From assembly GCA_963775275.1 (NCBI GenBank), contig CAVZII010000005.1, forward strand, positions 4,216,001 through 4,280,000: a DNA stretch of 64,000 bases. The letters are read 5' to 3'. Positions 34,477 through 43,672 of this stretch are shown one piece after another. Position numbers and translations under genes: made by a program. The notes under the pieces were generated by a model. That model was not told the origin of the DNA, ran no database searches, and worked only from the letters and a program-made list of their open reading frames with translations. The number at the start of each line of letters is the position of its first letter. Within the stretch, counting starts at the first letter, position 1. The DNA is from JANWHQ01 sp963775275 (GTDB lineage: Bacteria; Pseudomonadota; Alphaproteobacteria; Caulobacterales; Caulobacteraceae).

Positions 34477-35883
34477 ATGAACGCCAACCAAGTTCTGGCA
34501 CAGATCAAGGAAAAGGACGTCAAGTACGTCGACGTGCGCTTCACCGACATGCGCGGCAAGATGCAGCACGTCACCTTCGACATCTCGCTCGTGGACGACG
34601 ATTTCCTCACCGACGGCACCATGTTCGACGGCTCGTCGATCGCCGGCTGGAAGGCGATCAACGAGTCCGACATGAAGCTCAGGCCGGATCTGACCACCGC
34701 CTACATCGATCCGTTCTACCAGCAGACGACGCTGTTCCTGTTCTGCGACGTGGTGAACCCGGACTCCGGCGAGCCGTACAACCGCGATCCCCGTTCGATC
34801 GCCAAGAAGGCGCTGAGCTACGTCAAGTCGTCGGGCGTGGGCGACACCGTGTTCTTCGGTCCCGAGGCCGAGTTCTTCGTCTTCGACGACGTGCGCTGGA
34901 AGACCGAAGCGAACGACACGGGCTATGCGTTCCAGTCGACCGAGCTGCCCGCCAACACCGGGACCGAGTACCCGGAGGGCAACATGGGCCACCGCCCGTC
35001 GACCAAGGGCGGCTACTTCCCGGTCAACCCGATCAACTCAGCCCAGGACCTGCGCAGCGAGATGCTGTCGGTGATGACCGAACTGGGCCTCGACACGGAA
35101 AAGCACCACCACGAGGTGGCGCCGGCCCAGCATGAGCTGGGCCTGAAGTTCTCCGACCTGCTGACCATGGCCGATCGGATGCAGCTCTATAAGTACGTGA
35201 TCCACAACGTGGCGGCCGCCTACGGCAAGACCGCCACCTTCATGGCCAAGCCCTACTTCGGCGACAACGGCTCGGGCATGCACTGCCACCAGTCGATCTG
35301 GAAAGGCGGCCAGCCGCTGTTCGCCGGCGACGGCTATGCAGGCCTGTCGGACACGTGCCTCTACTACATCGGCGGCATCATCAAGCACGCCAAGGCGATC
35401 AACGCCTTCTCCAACTCCACCACCAACTCCTACAAGCGCCTCGTCCCCGGCTACGAGGCCCCGGTGAAGCTGGCCTATTCGGCGCGCAACCGCTCCGCCT
35501 CGGTGCGGATCCCATGGGTGTCCTCGCCCAAGGGCAAGCGGATCGAAGTCCGCTTCCCCGATCCGATGGGCAACCCCTACCTGACCTTCGTGGCCATGCT
35601 GATGGCCGGCCTGGACGGGATCGAGAACCGGATCCATCCGGGCGAGCCGATGGACAAGAACCTGTACGACCTGCCCGCCCGCGAGCAGAAGCGCGTCCCG
35701 GAGGTCTGCGGGTCGCTGCGCGAGGCGCTGGACAACCTCGACCGCGACCGCGAGTTCCTGAAGAAGGGCGGCGTCATGGACGACGACTTCATCGACGCCT
35801 ACATCGAGCTGAAGATGGAGGAAGTGGCGCGGCTGCAGCTGCACCCGCACCCCGTCGAATTCGACATGTACTACAAGTGCTAG
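34477..35883 (+). CDS. glnA: Glutamine synthetase type I
   Basis: 468 residues, full length. GTMFDGSSIAGWKAI (beta-grasp), NMGHRPSTKGGYFPV, HHHEVAPAQHELG and FMAKPYFGDNGSGMHCHQSIW (metal and ATP sites) are present. NLYDLPARE contains the adenylylated Tyr. It makes glutamine from glutamate and ammonia and is controlled by P-II through GlnE. A strong terminator lies 30 bp downstream. Confidence 0.98.
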   Translation: MNANQVLAQIKEKDVKYVDVRFTDMRGKMQHVTFDISLVDDDFLTDGTMFDGSSIAGWKAINESDMKLRPDLTTAYIDPFYQQTTLFLFCDVVNPDSGEPYNRDPRSIAKKALSYVKSSGVGDTVFFGPEAEFFVFDDVRWKTEANDTGYAFQSTELPANTGTEYPEGNMGHRPSTKGGYFPVNPINSAQDLRSEMLSVMTELGLDTEKHHHEVAPAQHELGLKFSDLLTMADRMQLYKYVIHNVAAAYGKTATFMAKPYFGDNGSGMHCHQSIWKGGQPLFAGDGYAGLSDTCLYYIGGIIKHAKAINAFSNSTTNSYKRLVPGYEAPVKLAYSARNRSASVRIPWVSSPKGKRIEVRFPDPMGNPYLTFVAMLMAGLDGIENRIHPGEPMDKNLYDLPAREQKRVPEVCGSLREALDNLDRDREFLKKGGVMDDDFIDAYIELKMEEVARLQLHPHPVEFDMYYKC

Positions 35884-35911
35884 ACCCGGGCCTCCAGGGG
35901 GGCTGGATCAG

Positions 35912-35943
35912 AAAGGCCGCGGCGATCGCCGCGGCCTTTTTTT
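35912..35943 (+). terminator. Rho-independent terminator of glnBA
   Basis: AAGGCCGCGGCG, a short ATCG-type turn and the complementary CGCCGCGGCC arm are followed by TTTTTTT. The stem is GC-rich and long, a textbook intrinsic terminator 30 bp after the glnA stop. Confidence 0.93.
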
Positions 35944-36179
35944 GCCGCAGAACCGGCGGGACCGGGGCATAACTCCATCGTCGGCGCGGCGCTTCGGCGC
36001 GACCGCCGAACGCCGTTTGCAAATTCCAACAGACAGGCTAAACGGTCGCCCCAACCCGGAAGGACCGTATTTCCATTCCCGCCCGACCTGTGATGTCGGC
36101 TGACGCCGATGGCGGGATCAACAGGCCATCGCCTTAGAGGAGGTTACCCGCAGCTATAAGTTCCAAGAATCTGGAGGAA

Positions 36180-37568
36180 GTGCTTAAGGCCGCCGGGAAC
36201 ACCGTCGATCTGCTCCGCAACTCGCAGCTAGGCGCCTACGTCTATCCTGTCGTCCCGTCCGAGTTCAGCAACTGGCGCGACGAGCAGATGGCCTGGCGGA
36301 ACGCCGCGGTGCTGTTCGACCAGTCCCACCACATGGCCGAGATGCTGGTCGAGGGGCCGGACGCGGGCAAGTTCCTCTCGTACCTGACCATCAACACCTT
36401 CAACAATTTCCCGGTGAACCGGGCCAAGCAGATGGTCCCACTGAGCCACTCCGGTCACGTCATCGGCGACGGCATCCTGTTCCGCCTGGCCGAGGAGTCC
36501 TACCTGTTCGTGGGCCGCGCCCCGACGGTGAACTGGATCGAGTTCCAGGCGCAGGACGGCAAGTGGAACGTCAACATCCGCCGCGACGACCGTTCGCCTT
36601 CGGCCCCGATGGGCCGGGCCGTGCACCGCCACCACTACCGCTTCCAGATCCAGGGCCCGCGCGCCAAGAACGTGATCGAGAAGCTGAACGGCGGCCCGAT
36701 CCCCGAGATCAAGTTCTTCTTCATGGGCGAGATCAACCTCGGCAGCTACGGCAAGGTCCGGGCCCTGCGCCACGGCATGGCCGGCGAGCCGGGCCTGGAG
36801 ATCTGGGGCCCCTACGAGGACTACCTCAAGGTCCGCGACGTCATCCTGGAAGCGGGCAAGGAGTTCGGCCTGGTGCCGGTGGGCTCGCGCGCCTACGCCT
36901 CCAACACCCTGGAATCGGGCTGGATCCCCTCGCCGCTTCCCGCCGTCTACACGGACGAGCGGATGAAGTCCTACCGCGAGTGGCTTCCGGCGGGCGGCTA
37001 TGAGGCCACCGGCTCGATCGCCGGCAGCTTCATCTCGGACAACGTCGAGGACTACTACTCGAACCCGTACGAGCTGGGCTACGGCCCCTTCATCAAGTTC
37101 GACCACGACTTCATCGGCGCGGACGACCTGAAGAAGCTGGAAGCCAAGAACCACCGGCGGAAGGTCACCTTCGCCTGGCACGCGGACGACATTGCGAAGA
37201 CCTACAGCTGCCTGTTCCAGCCGGACCAGGACATCTACAAGTTCTTCGACATCCCGATCGCCAACTACGGCTCCTCGAGCTTCGACAAGGTGCTCGACAA
37301 GAACGGCAAGGTCGTGGGCCTTTCGATGTTCGGCGGCTATTCGGCCAACGAACGCCAGGCGCTCTCGCTGGGCGTGCTGGACAACGACATCGCCGAGGGC
37401 GAGGTCCTGACCCTGATCTGGGGCGAGCCCGGCGGCACCAAGAAGCTGACCTCCGAGGCCCACAAGCCGCTCGAGGTCCGGGTCAAGGTGGCCCCGGTCC
37501 CCTACGCCCGCGACGCCCGCGAAACCTATGCTCAGGGCTGGCGGACCCGCCAGACCGTCGGCGCCTAG
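36180..37568 (+). CDS. ligM: LigM-like tetrahydrofolate-dependent aryl O-demethylase (aminomethyltransferase family)
   Basis: A GcvT-fold protein of about 462 residues, co-linear with Sphingobium LigM/DesA. QLGAYVYPVV, FSNWRDEQMAWRN, VGRAPTVNWIEFQ, RALRHGMAGEPGLEIWGPYE and GSRAYASNTLESGWIPSPLP match that family closely. LigM moves the O-methyl of vanillate or related aromatics to tetrahydrofolate. Homology (NLEEVLKAAGNTV) begins before the GTG at 36180. The better-placed codon is ATA at 36156, 12 nt after AGGAGG, so the true start may be an altered ATG or a rare start. DMSP demethylase is a less likely alternative. Confidence 0.85.
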   Translation: MLKAAGNTVDLLRNSQLGAYVYPVVPSEFSNWRDEQMAWRNAAVLFDQSHHMAEMLVEGPDAGKFLSYLTINTFNNFPVNRAKQMVPLSHSGHVIGDGILFRLAEESYLFVGRAPTVNWIEFQAQDGKWNVNIRRDDRSPSAPMGRAVHRHHYRFQIQGPRAKNVIEKLNGGPIPEIKFFFMGEINLGSYGKVRALRHGMAGEPGLEIWGPYEDYLKVRDVILEAGKEFGLVPVGSRAYASNTLESGWIPSPLPAVYTDERMKSYREWLPAGGYEATGSIAGSFISDNVEDYYSNPYELGYGPFIKFDHDFIGADDLKKLEAKNHRRKVTFAWHADDIAKTYSCLFQPDQDIYKFFDIPIANYGSSSFDKVLDKNGKVVGLSMFGGYSANERQALSLGVLDNDIAEGEVLTLIWGEPGGTKKLTSEAHKPLEVRVKVAPVPYARDARETYAQGWRTRQTVGA

Positions 37569-37591
37569 GTCGCAGTCGGGTTTGGAATGCA

Positions 37592-37622
37592 GAGGGCCGC
37601 GGCGAAAGCCGCGGCCCTTTTC
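37592..37622. terminator. Bidirectional intrinsic terminator between ligM-like gene and Kazal gene
   Basis: AGGGCCGCGGC, GAAA, GCCGCGGCCCT then TTTCATTT. The GNRA-type loop and GC stem are clear. The hairpin separates two convergent genes and touches the stop codon of the minus-strand gene at 37621-37623; on the minus strand it is followed by CTGCATTCC, so it works best for the plus strand. Confidence 0.88.
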
Positions 37623-37980
37623 ATTTGTCCTGGGACCGGCACGCCCCGTTCGAGGCCACGCTGACGCCGGCCGCCGCGGCCCGGCAGCTGTTGGAATAGG
37701 TCTGGCCGTCGCAGCCGCACACCGGCGCATAGATCGCGGTGCAGATCTGCGGCGGCTTTCGGCAGACGCCGGCGGCGTCCGCGACCGTCCGGCACTGGCC
37801 GGGCGTCATCTGGCAGAACAGCCCCCGCTGGCACTGGAAGCCGGCGATGCCGCCGCACAGGCCGCCTGCCGCGCCGTGCGGCGGCCTGGCCCCGCCATCC
37901 CCCACGCCGTCCGTGCCGCAGGCGCCCAAGGCCAGGGACGCGGCGAACGCGGCGATGATCAGCCCCAGTGTCCTTCGCAT
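37621..37980 (-). CDS. Lipoprotein with Kazal-type protease-inhibitor domain
   Basis: 119 residues. The start MRRTLGLI at 37980 follows GAGGAGG, and LALGAC is a lipobox. There is a Cys-rich middle (LCGGIAGFQCQRGLFCQ..GQCRTV..GVCRKPPQIC) and a C-terminal Kazal motif PVCGCDGQTYSNSC. Kazal domains inhibit serine proteases through the loop before VCGCDG. A periplasmic or outer-membrane anti-protease role is likely, but the target is unknown. Confidence 0.88.
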   Translation of the reverse strand: MRRTLGLIIAAFAASLALGACGTDGVGDGGARPPHGAAGGLCGGIAGFQCQRGLFCQMTPGQCRTVADAAGVCRKPPQICTAIYAPVCGCDGQTYSNSCRAAAAGVSVASNGACRSQDK

Positions 37981-38062
37981 CGGGCACGGCCTCCTCATCA
38001 GGCTTGACGAGACGGGAAGTTTAATCCGCACTGAGCACGGAGCGTCCGGGTCGGGTGGGGAC

Positions 38063-39517
38063 ATGTCCAGCGGAATCTTCAGGGCGGTGCTGACCGCCGC
38101 GGTCCTCCTGGGACTGCTCGGCGGCTGCGCCACGACGGCCAAGGGCGGCCCCGCAGCCAAGCCCGACCAGGCGGAGGCGACGCCCCTGCCCAAGGGCCTG
38201 GATCCGGAGCTCGATCCCGATCCCTTCCCCAGCACCTACAGGCCTCTGCCAGGCAGACCCACGGCCCTGGTCGGCGCCAATGTGCTGACCGCCACGGGCC
38301 TGCAGATCGACGGCGGGACGGTGCTCTTCGCCGACGGCAAGATCATCGCGGTGGGCAAGGACGTGACGGTCCCCAAGGACGCCAAGGTCATCGACGCCAC
38401 AGGCAAGTGGGTCACCCCCGGCGTGATCGACGCCCACAGCCACCTCGGGGTCTACCCCTCGCCCAGCGTCGCCTCGCGCCAGGACGGCAACGAGCTGACC
38501 GATCCCAACACCGCCGGCGTCTGGGCCGAGAACTCGGTGTGGCCCCAGGACCCGGGCTTCAACCGCTCGCGCGCCGGCGGGGTCACGACGCTCCTGATCC
38601 TGCCCGGATCGGGCAACCTCTTCGGCGGCCGCGCGGTGGTGCTGAAGAACGTCCCCTCGACCACGACCCAGGGCATGAAGTTCCCGGGCGCGCCCTACAG
38701 CCTCAAGATGGCCTGCGGCGAAAACCCAAAGCGGGTCTACGGCTCCAAGGGCCGCTTCCCGTCGACCGGGATGGGCAACGTGCTGGGCTATCGGCGCGCC
38801 TGGATCGACGCGGCCGACTATGAGCGCAAGTGGGAGGAGTACCGCTCAAAGCTCGAGCGGCATGAGAAGGCCGACCCGCCCAAGCGCGACCTCACGCTGG
38901 ACACGCTCGTCGGCGTCCTGAAGGGCCGGATCCTGGTCCAGAACCACTGCTACCGCTCCGACGAGATGGCGACGATGATCGACATCTCGCACGAGTTCGG
39001 CTTCCACGTCGCGATGTTCCACCACGCCTCGGAGGCCTACAAGATCGCTCCGCTGCTGGCCAAGGAAGGCGTCTGCGTCGCCACCTGGGCCGACTGGGCC
39101 GGCTTCAAGATGGAGGCCTACGACGGCATCGAGGCCAACGCGGCGCTGGTGGACCACGCCGGCGCGTGCCTCGTCATCAAGTCGGACGATCCGGTCATCA
39201 CCCAGCACCTGAACCAGGAGGCCGGCATCGCCATGGGCGCGGGCCGCCGCGCGGGCCTGCAGATCAGCCGGGCCCAGGCGATCAAGTGGATCACCGCCAA
39301 CCCGGCCAAGGCCATCGGCGTCGGCGACAAGACCGGGACGCTGGAGCCCGGCAAGATGGCCGACGTGGTGCTCTGGAGCGGCGATCCCTTCAGCATCTAC
39401 GCCAAGGCCGACAAGGTCTTCATCGACGGCGCCCTGGTCTACGACCGCTCGGACCCTCGCTACCAGCCGAGGTCGGACTTCGAGGTCGGCCAGCCCGCCG
39501 AAGGAGCCTTCCAATGA
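38063..39517 (+). CDS. Amidohydrolase-family lipoprotein
   Basis: 484 residues. LLGGCATT is a lipobox. TPGVIDAHSHLGVYPSP holds the HxH metal motif (here HSH), VQNHCYRSDEMATMIDI and FHVAMFHHASEAYKIAP supply further His ligands, and LVIKSDDPVITQH the catalytic Asp. NPAKAIGVGDKTGTLEPGKMADVVLW is the usual end of imidazolonepropionase/dihydroorotase-like hydrolases. A secreted peptide or cyclic-amide hydrolase is likely. Its stop overlaps the ATG of a second amidohydrolase (ATGA), so they are coupled. Confidence 0.9.
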   Translation: MSSGIFRAVLTAAVLLGLLGGCATTAKGGPAAKPDQAEATPLPKGLDPELDPDPFPSTYRPLPGRPTALVGANVLTATGLQIDGGTVLFADGKIIAVGKDVTVPKDAKVIDATGKWVTPGVIDAHSHLGVYPSPSVASRQDGNELTDPNTAGVWAENSVWPQDPGFNRSRAGGVTTLLILPGSGNLFGGRAVVLKNVPSTTTQGMKFPGAPYSLKMACGENPKRVYGSKGRFPSTGMGNVLGYRRAWIDAADYERKWEEYRSKLERHEKADPPKRDLTLDTLVGVLKGRILVQNHCYRSDEMATMIDISHEFGFHVAMFHHASEAYKIAPLLAKEGVCVATWADWAGFKMEAYDGIEANAALVDHAGACLVIKSDDPVITQHLNQEAGIAMGAGRRAGLQISRAQAIKWITANPAKAIGVGDKTGTLEPGKMADVVLWSGDPFSIYAKADKVFIDGALVYDRSDPRYQPRSDFEVGQPAEGAFQ

Positions 39518-40870
39518 GCCGGGCCGTCTCTCGCCCTGATCGCGCTCGGCGCAGCCGCCGCGGCGGCTGCGCCCGCGGTAGGCCAGACGATCGCCATCGT
39601 CGGAGCGCGCATCGAGACGGCGAGCGCCGCCGGCGCGATCCCCTCGGGCGTGGTCATCATCAAGGACGGCAAGATCGCCGCCGTCGGCGCGGGGCTGACA
39701 CCGCCCGCGGACGCGCAGGTGGTCGACGCCAGCGGCAAGGTGGTGACGCCCGGCCTGATCGCCCCCTCGACCAATCTCGGGATCGCAGAGGTCGAGCAGG
39801 TGCGCCCCACGCGCGACGACGAACCCGGCGCGCTCAGCGCCGGCTTCGACGTCCAGTATGGAGTGAACCCCGCCTCGAGCCTCATCCCCCTGGCCCGGCT
39901 GACCGGCGTGACCACCGCCGTGCTGACGGCCGAGCCGGCTGACAACGGCGACGGCGCGGACCTGGAAACCGCGGGCGGCGGCGATTTCACCGCTGACGGC
40001 GCCCGTCCCGGCGCCGATCCGCCACTGTTCACCGGCCAGGCGGCCGTGGTGCGGCTGGACGCGGGCGATCTGGACCCGGTCGAGCGGCCCAAGGTCGCGG
40101 TCTCGCTCGAGCTCGGCGAGGCCGGCGCCTTCAAGGCCGGCGGCTCGCGCGGCGCGGCGATGGTGCTGGTCAAGTCGGCGCTGGACGATGCGCGGGACTT
40201 CGCGCGCAACCGGGCCGGCTTCGAGCGGGGCGCCTCGCGTCCCTACGGCCTGCCGCGCGCGGATCTCGAGGCCCTGGTCCCGGTGATCCAGGGCAAGACC
40301 CCGCTGCTGGTGCGGGCCCACCGCGCCTCGGACATCCGCCAGGTGCTGAAGCTCGCCGCCGACGAGAAGGTCAAGGTGATCATCGAAGGCGCCGAGGAGG
40401 GCTGGCTCGCGGCGGACGATCTGGCCAAGGCGGGCGTCCCGGTCCTGATCGATCCGGAGTCCGCCCTGCCCGACCGGTTCGAGGATCTCGGATCGCGGCT
40501 CGACAACGCCGCACGTCTGCAGGCGGCCGGCGTGCTGGTCGGCATCGAAGGCAGCCGCGCCTTCTTCAACCTGCGCCAGGAGCGCTTCAACGCCGGCACC
40601 GCCGTGGCGAACGGTCTGCCCTACGCGGCCGCCCTCGCCGCCGTGACGGTGAACCCGGCCCGGATCTGGGGCCTGGCCGACCACACCGGCTCGATCGAGC
40701 CCGGCAAGGACGCCGACCTTGTGATCTGGTCCGGCGACCCCTTCGAGACGACCAGCTATGCGACCGCCGTGTTCATCCGCGGCCAGGCCCAGCCGATGAC
40801 CTCGCGGGCAACCGAGCTGCAGGACCGCTACCTGAACCCGGATCGGAGCCTGCCGCCGGCCTATCACTGA
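39514..40870 (+). pseudogene. Second secreted amidohydrolase, frameshifted in its signal peptide
   Basis: The ATG at 39514 overlaps the previous stop. The signal peptide begins MSRAV, then the frame breaks. LALIALGAAAAAAAPAVGQ and the mature protein (TIAIVGARIETAS, VVIIKDGKIAAVGAGL, down to WGLADHTGSIEPGKDADLVIWSG) are in another frame. Removing one base near 39529-39532 (GTCTCTCGCC) restores it. Unlike its neighbour the first metal motif reads TPGLIAPSTNLGIAE, with no HxH, so this is probably a metal-poor paralogue that pairs with the first enzyme. Sequence error is likely for the shift. Confidence 0.75.
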
Positions 40871-40927
40871 TCGCAGACGCCTTCCCCTGACGGTTGTGCT
40901 ATGCTTCACGCTGTTACGGAGGCGATG

Positions 40928-41494
40928 ATGCAGAAGCTCATGGTCGCGGGGGCCGCCCTCGCCCTCGCCGTTCTCGCCCTGGCGGCGGCCGCCCCGTCCT
41001 ACGCCGTGACCGTGGTCATCGGCGGCCTGGCGGGTGAATGCTTCTCCCTGGCCAAGGCCGGCAAGCACGACGCCCACGCGCTCGATGTCTGCACCCGCGC
41101 GCTGAACAGCGATCCGCTGGGCCAGCACGATCTGGCCGGCACCCACGTGAACCGCGGCGCCATGGAGCTGCTGCGCGACGACAACGAGGCTGCGCGCGCC
41201 GACTTCGAAGAGGCGATCAGGATCTTCCCGACCCTGGGCGAGGCCCACGTCGGCCTCGGCGCCTATCTCGTCAGGCTGGAGCGGTGGACCGACGCCGACG
41301 CCGAGATCACCAAGGGGCTCGATCTGGGCTCCGAGGAGCCGGAGAAGGGCTACTACCTGCGCGGCATCGCTCGCTGGGCGCAGGACGATTTCAAGGGCGC
41401 TTACTTCGACTTCAAGAAGGCCTCGGAGCTCAAGCCGGGCTGGGATCTTCCCCGGCAGCAGCTGACCCACTTCAAGGTCGAGCCGGCGCAGTAG
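40928..41494 (+). CDS. Secreted TPR-repeat protein
   Basis: 188 residues: a signal peptide (LALAVLALAAAAPSYA) and about three TPR-like units (HVNRGAMELLRDDNEAARADFEEAI, GEAHVGLGAYLVRLERWTDADAEI, KGYYLRGIARWAQDDFKGAYFDF). ATG codons at 40925 and 40928 are adjacent; GGAGG at 40917 favours the second. Likely a periplasmic scaffold of unknown partner, following the amidohydrolase pair in the same direction. Confidence 0.8.
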   Translation: MQKLMVAGAALALAVLALAAAAPSYAVTVVIGGLAGECFSLAKAGKHDAHALDVCTRALNSDPLGQHDLAGTHVNRGAMELLRDDNEAARADFEEAIRIFPTLGEAHVGLGAYLVRLERWTDADAEITKGLDLGSEEPEKGYYLRGIARWAQDDFKGAYFDFKKASELKPGWDLPRQQLTHFKVEPAQ

Positions 41495-41506
41495 GCCGGC
41501 CGCCCC

Positions 41507-42013
41507 TCAGGACTCCAGCTCCAGCAGATTCCGCTCGGGCCGCGACGGCGCCCCCTCGCTAGGCCGGAAGCCGAGCTTCCTCAGCACGTTCAGCGAGCGG
41601 TGGTTGGTCGGCAGGGCGTGGGCGATCACACGCCGTTCAGCGAAGAGCGCGCGGACCTCGGCCAGAACCGCCCGTCCCGCCTCCGTGGCGAGGCCTCGGC
41701 CATGCCGTTCCGGCGCGATCCAGTAGCCGATCTCCAGCCGATTGTCGGCCTGCAGGTGCACGCCGAACACGCCGCAGAGCGTTCCTTCCGTCCGGCTCCA
41801 CAGTCCGAGGAACCGGTCCTGGCCATCGCCCTTGGCGACGATCAGCGTTTCCGCGTCCGCAACGCGGAAAGGGCTCGGCAGGAAGTGGATGACGCCCAGA
41901 ATCTCGGGATTGTCGCTGATGGCCACAACGGCGGCGGCGTCCTCTGCGCGCAGCGGCGCGACCACGAGGCGCTCGGTCGTCAGCGTGGGAAATCCGGCGA
42001 GGGTGTCGGCCAT
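41507..42013 (-). CDS. GNAT-family N-acetyltransferase (RimJ-like)
   Basis: 168 residues. LTTERLVVAPLRAEDA is the common start of the RimJ/RimL-type group. YWIAPERHGRGLATEAGRAVL contains the acetyl-CoA pyrophosphate loop, and NHRSLNVLRKLGFRPSE the final helix. It acetylates an amino group of a protein or small molecule, substrate unknown. Convergent with the TPR gene. Confidence 0.88.
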   Translation of the reverse strand: MADTLAGFPTLTTERLVVAPLRAEDAAAVVAISDNPEILGVIHFLPSPFRVADAETLIVAKGDGQDRFLGLWSRTEGTLCGVFGVHLQADNRLEIGYWIAPERHGRGLATEAGRAVLAEVRALFAERRVIAHALPTNHRSLNVLRKLGFRPSEGAPSRPERNLLELES

Positions 42014-42388
42014 GACCCAGCTCTAGCGGCGCCGGGCGCCTTGGCAAGCCGCATGGCGGACTCCATGCCGGGCTCCGCCAGGGCTATTCGTGCGCCAAGC
42101 CTCTGTTCGTCGTGCTGGAGCCGCCCGAGGAGTTCGCCGTCCAGGTCGATCCCCGGCCGCACTCCGCCGCGGATGGAGATGAGACTTGGCCCGAGTTGAT
42201 GCTCCTCACCGCCGAGCCTTGCGCTCGGCCCGTTTCCCCGCTATCTCCCCCGCCTTTCCGGAAGGCGGTCCTGCGCGGACTTCCTAAGAGATCGCGGGCC
42301 ATCCGTCCGCGGCGCCGCGCAAGATCCATCGTCCGCCGCGGAGCTTCCGCCGCGTCGGGCGCCGCCCTCCAAGATGGAAGAAGGACAA
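42014..42388. other. Intergenic region upstream of rpsF
   Basis: 375 bp without a supportable gene. It should hold the promoter and 5' leader of the rpsF operon. The last 100 bp contain GC-rich self-complementary segments (GCGGCGCCGC; CGCCGCGGAGCTTCCGCCGCG) that could form the S6:S18-binding leader hairpin known from other rpsF operons, but the diagnostic loop was not verified. Short frames on both strands look unlike conserved proteins. Confidence 0.4.
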
Positions 42389-42769
42389 ATGGCGCTTTAC
42401 GAACACGTGCTGATCGCGCGGCAGGACATCTCCGCGCAACAAGCCGAAGCCCTGAACGACCAGCTCAAGGCCATGCTCGAGGAACAAGGCGGCAGCGTCG
42501 CCAAGATCGAGTACTGGGGGCTTCGCAATCTCGCCTACCGGATCAAGAAGAACCGCAAGGGCCACTACTCGCTCCTGGCGATCGACGCCCCTGCGCCGGC
42601 GGTCAAGGAGATGGAGCGGCAGCTCTCGATCAACGAGGACGTCCTGCGGTTCCTGACCGTGAAGGTTGACGGGCTCGACCTCGAGCTTTCGCCGATCCTC
42701 GCCCGGCGCGACCGCGAACGCGACCGCGACCGCGAGCGGCGCAACCCCTACGAAGACGCGGCGTCATAG
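42389..42769 (+). CDS. rpsF: 30S ribosomal protein S6
   Basis: 126 residues. ALYEHVLIARQDIS, GGSVAKIEYWGLRNLAYRI and GHYSLLAI are S6 signatures, and the charged tail (RDRERDRDRERRNPYED) is typical of alphaproteobacteria. The start at 42389 follows AGAAGGAC; a small upstream in-frame ATG at 42374 is rejected. First gene of rpsF-rpsR-rplI. Confidence 0.97.
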   Translation: MALYEHVLIARQDISAQQAEALNDQLKAMLEEQGGSVAKIEYWGLRNLAYRIKKNRKGHYSLLAIDAPAPAVKEMERQLSINEDVLRFLTVKVDGLDLELSPILARRDRERDRDRERRNPYEDAAS

Positions 42770-42782
42770 GGAGCCCGGAGCC

Positions 42783-43055
42783 ATGAGCGACACCACCGAG
42801 ACCCCGTCGGCCCCAGCGGCCCCGTCCCAGCCCCGCCGCCCCTTCTTCCGTCGGCGCAAGGTCTGTCCGTTCTCCGGCGCCAACGCGCCGAAGATCGACT
42901 ACAAGGACGTCAAGCTGCTCCAGCGCTACGTCTCCGAGCGGGGCAAGATCGTCCCCTCGCGCATCACCGCCGTCTCCGCGCCCAAGCAGCGCGAGCTGGC
43001 CCGCGCGATCAAGCGCGCCCGCTTTCTGGCGCTCCTGCCGTACGTGGTGAAGTGA
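42783..43055 (+). CDS. rpsR: 30S ribosomal protein S18
   Basis: 90 residues. FFRRRKVCPFSGANAPKIDYKD and VPSRITAVSAPKQRELARAIKRARF are the S18 core; it pairs with S6 in the ribosome platform. A 13 bp gap after rpsF with GGGAGCCCGGAGCC as ribosome site. The N-terminal Pro/Ala extension is longer than in E. coli, as in other Caulobacterales. Confidence 0.97.
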   Translation: MSDTTETPSAPAAPSQPRRPFFRRRKVCPFSGANAPKIDYKDVKLLQRYVSERGKIVPSRITAVSAPKQRELARAIKRARFLALLPYVVK

Positions 43056-43069
43056 GGAGCTGACCCGCC

Positions 43070-43672
43070 ATGAAAGTGATCCTTCTGGAGCGTGTCGAGC
43101 GCCTGGGCGGCCTCGGCGAGGTCGTCAATGTCAAGGACGGCTTCGCACGCAACTACCTGCTGCCGCGCTCGAAGGCGCTGCGCGCCTCCGAGGCCAACCT
43201 CAAGGTCTTCGAAGCCCAGCGCGACGACATCGAGGCCCGCAACGCCCAGGCCCGTGAGGCCGCCGAGCGGAGCGCGGGCAAGATCGACAACGAGACCTAT
43301 GTGATCATCCGCCAGGCCGGCGAGAGCGGCCAGCTCTATGGCTCGGTGTCCGGCCGCGACGTGGCCGAAGCCGTCCACGCGGGCGGCGGCCAGATCGACC
43401 GCGCGCAGGTGGTGCTCGACCGCCCGATCAAGGCGCTCGGCGTCCATCCGGTGAAGGTGCGCCTGCACCCCGAGGTGACGATTACGGTCAAGGTCAACGT
43501 CGCCCGGTCCACAGACGAGGCCGAGCGCCAGGCGCGCGGTGAGAACGTTCTGGCGACCCAGTTCGACGAAGAGCGCGCGGCCGCCCAGCAGGCGGCCGAG
43601 GAGTTGTTCGACGGCGGCGCGGGCCAGGCCATGGCCGAGCCGGCCCAGGCGGCCGAGGACCAGGAAGCCTAG
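43070..43672 (+). CDS. rplI: 50S ribosomal protein L9
   Basis: 200 residues. MKVILLERVERLGGLGEVV and GFARNYLLPRSKA form the N-terminal rRNA-binding domain. A long helix is followed by the C-terminal domain (LYGSVSGRDVAEAV, HPEVTITVKVNVARS) and an acidic Ala/Gln-rich tail. The stop codon TAG (43670-43672) is part of the CTAG that begins a palindromic element, so the hairpin lies immediately after the operon and may also terminate transcription. Confidence 0.97.
   Translation: MKVILLERVERLGGLGEVVNVKDGFARNYLLPRSKALRASEANLKVFEAQRDDIEARNAQAREAAERSAGKIDNETYVIIRQAGESGQLYGSVSGRDVAEAVHAGGGQIDRAQVVLDRPIKALGVHPVKVRLHPEVTITVKVNVARSTDEAERQARGENVLATQFDEERAAAQQAAEELFDGGAGQAMAEPAQAAEDQEA

Noticed and set aside
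36090..36156. Riboswitch upstream of the ligM-like gene
   Set aside because: A GATGGC/GCCATC hairpin exists, but I could not match a SAM, THF or other aptamer consensus.
38846..41470. 874-codon frame on the minus strand
   Set aside because: It lies over two recognised amidohydrolases and a TPR gene on the other strand, and its Arg/Gly/His-rich composition is typical of antisense shadows.
42112..42388. Possible gene before rpsF on the plus strand
   Set aside because: The frame has no ribosome site, resembles no family and overlaps the region needed for the ribosomal operon promoter.
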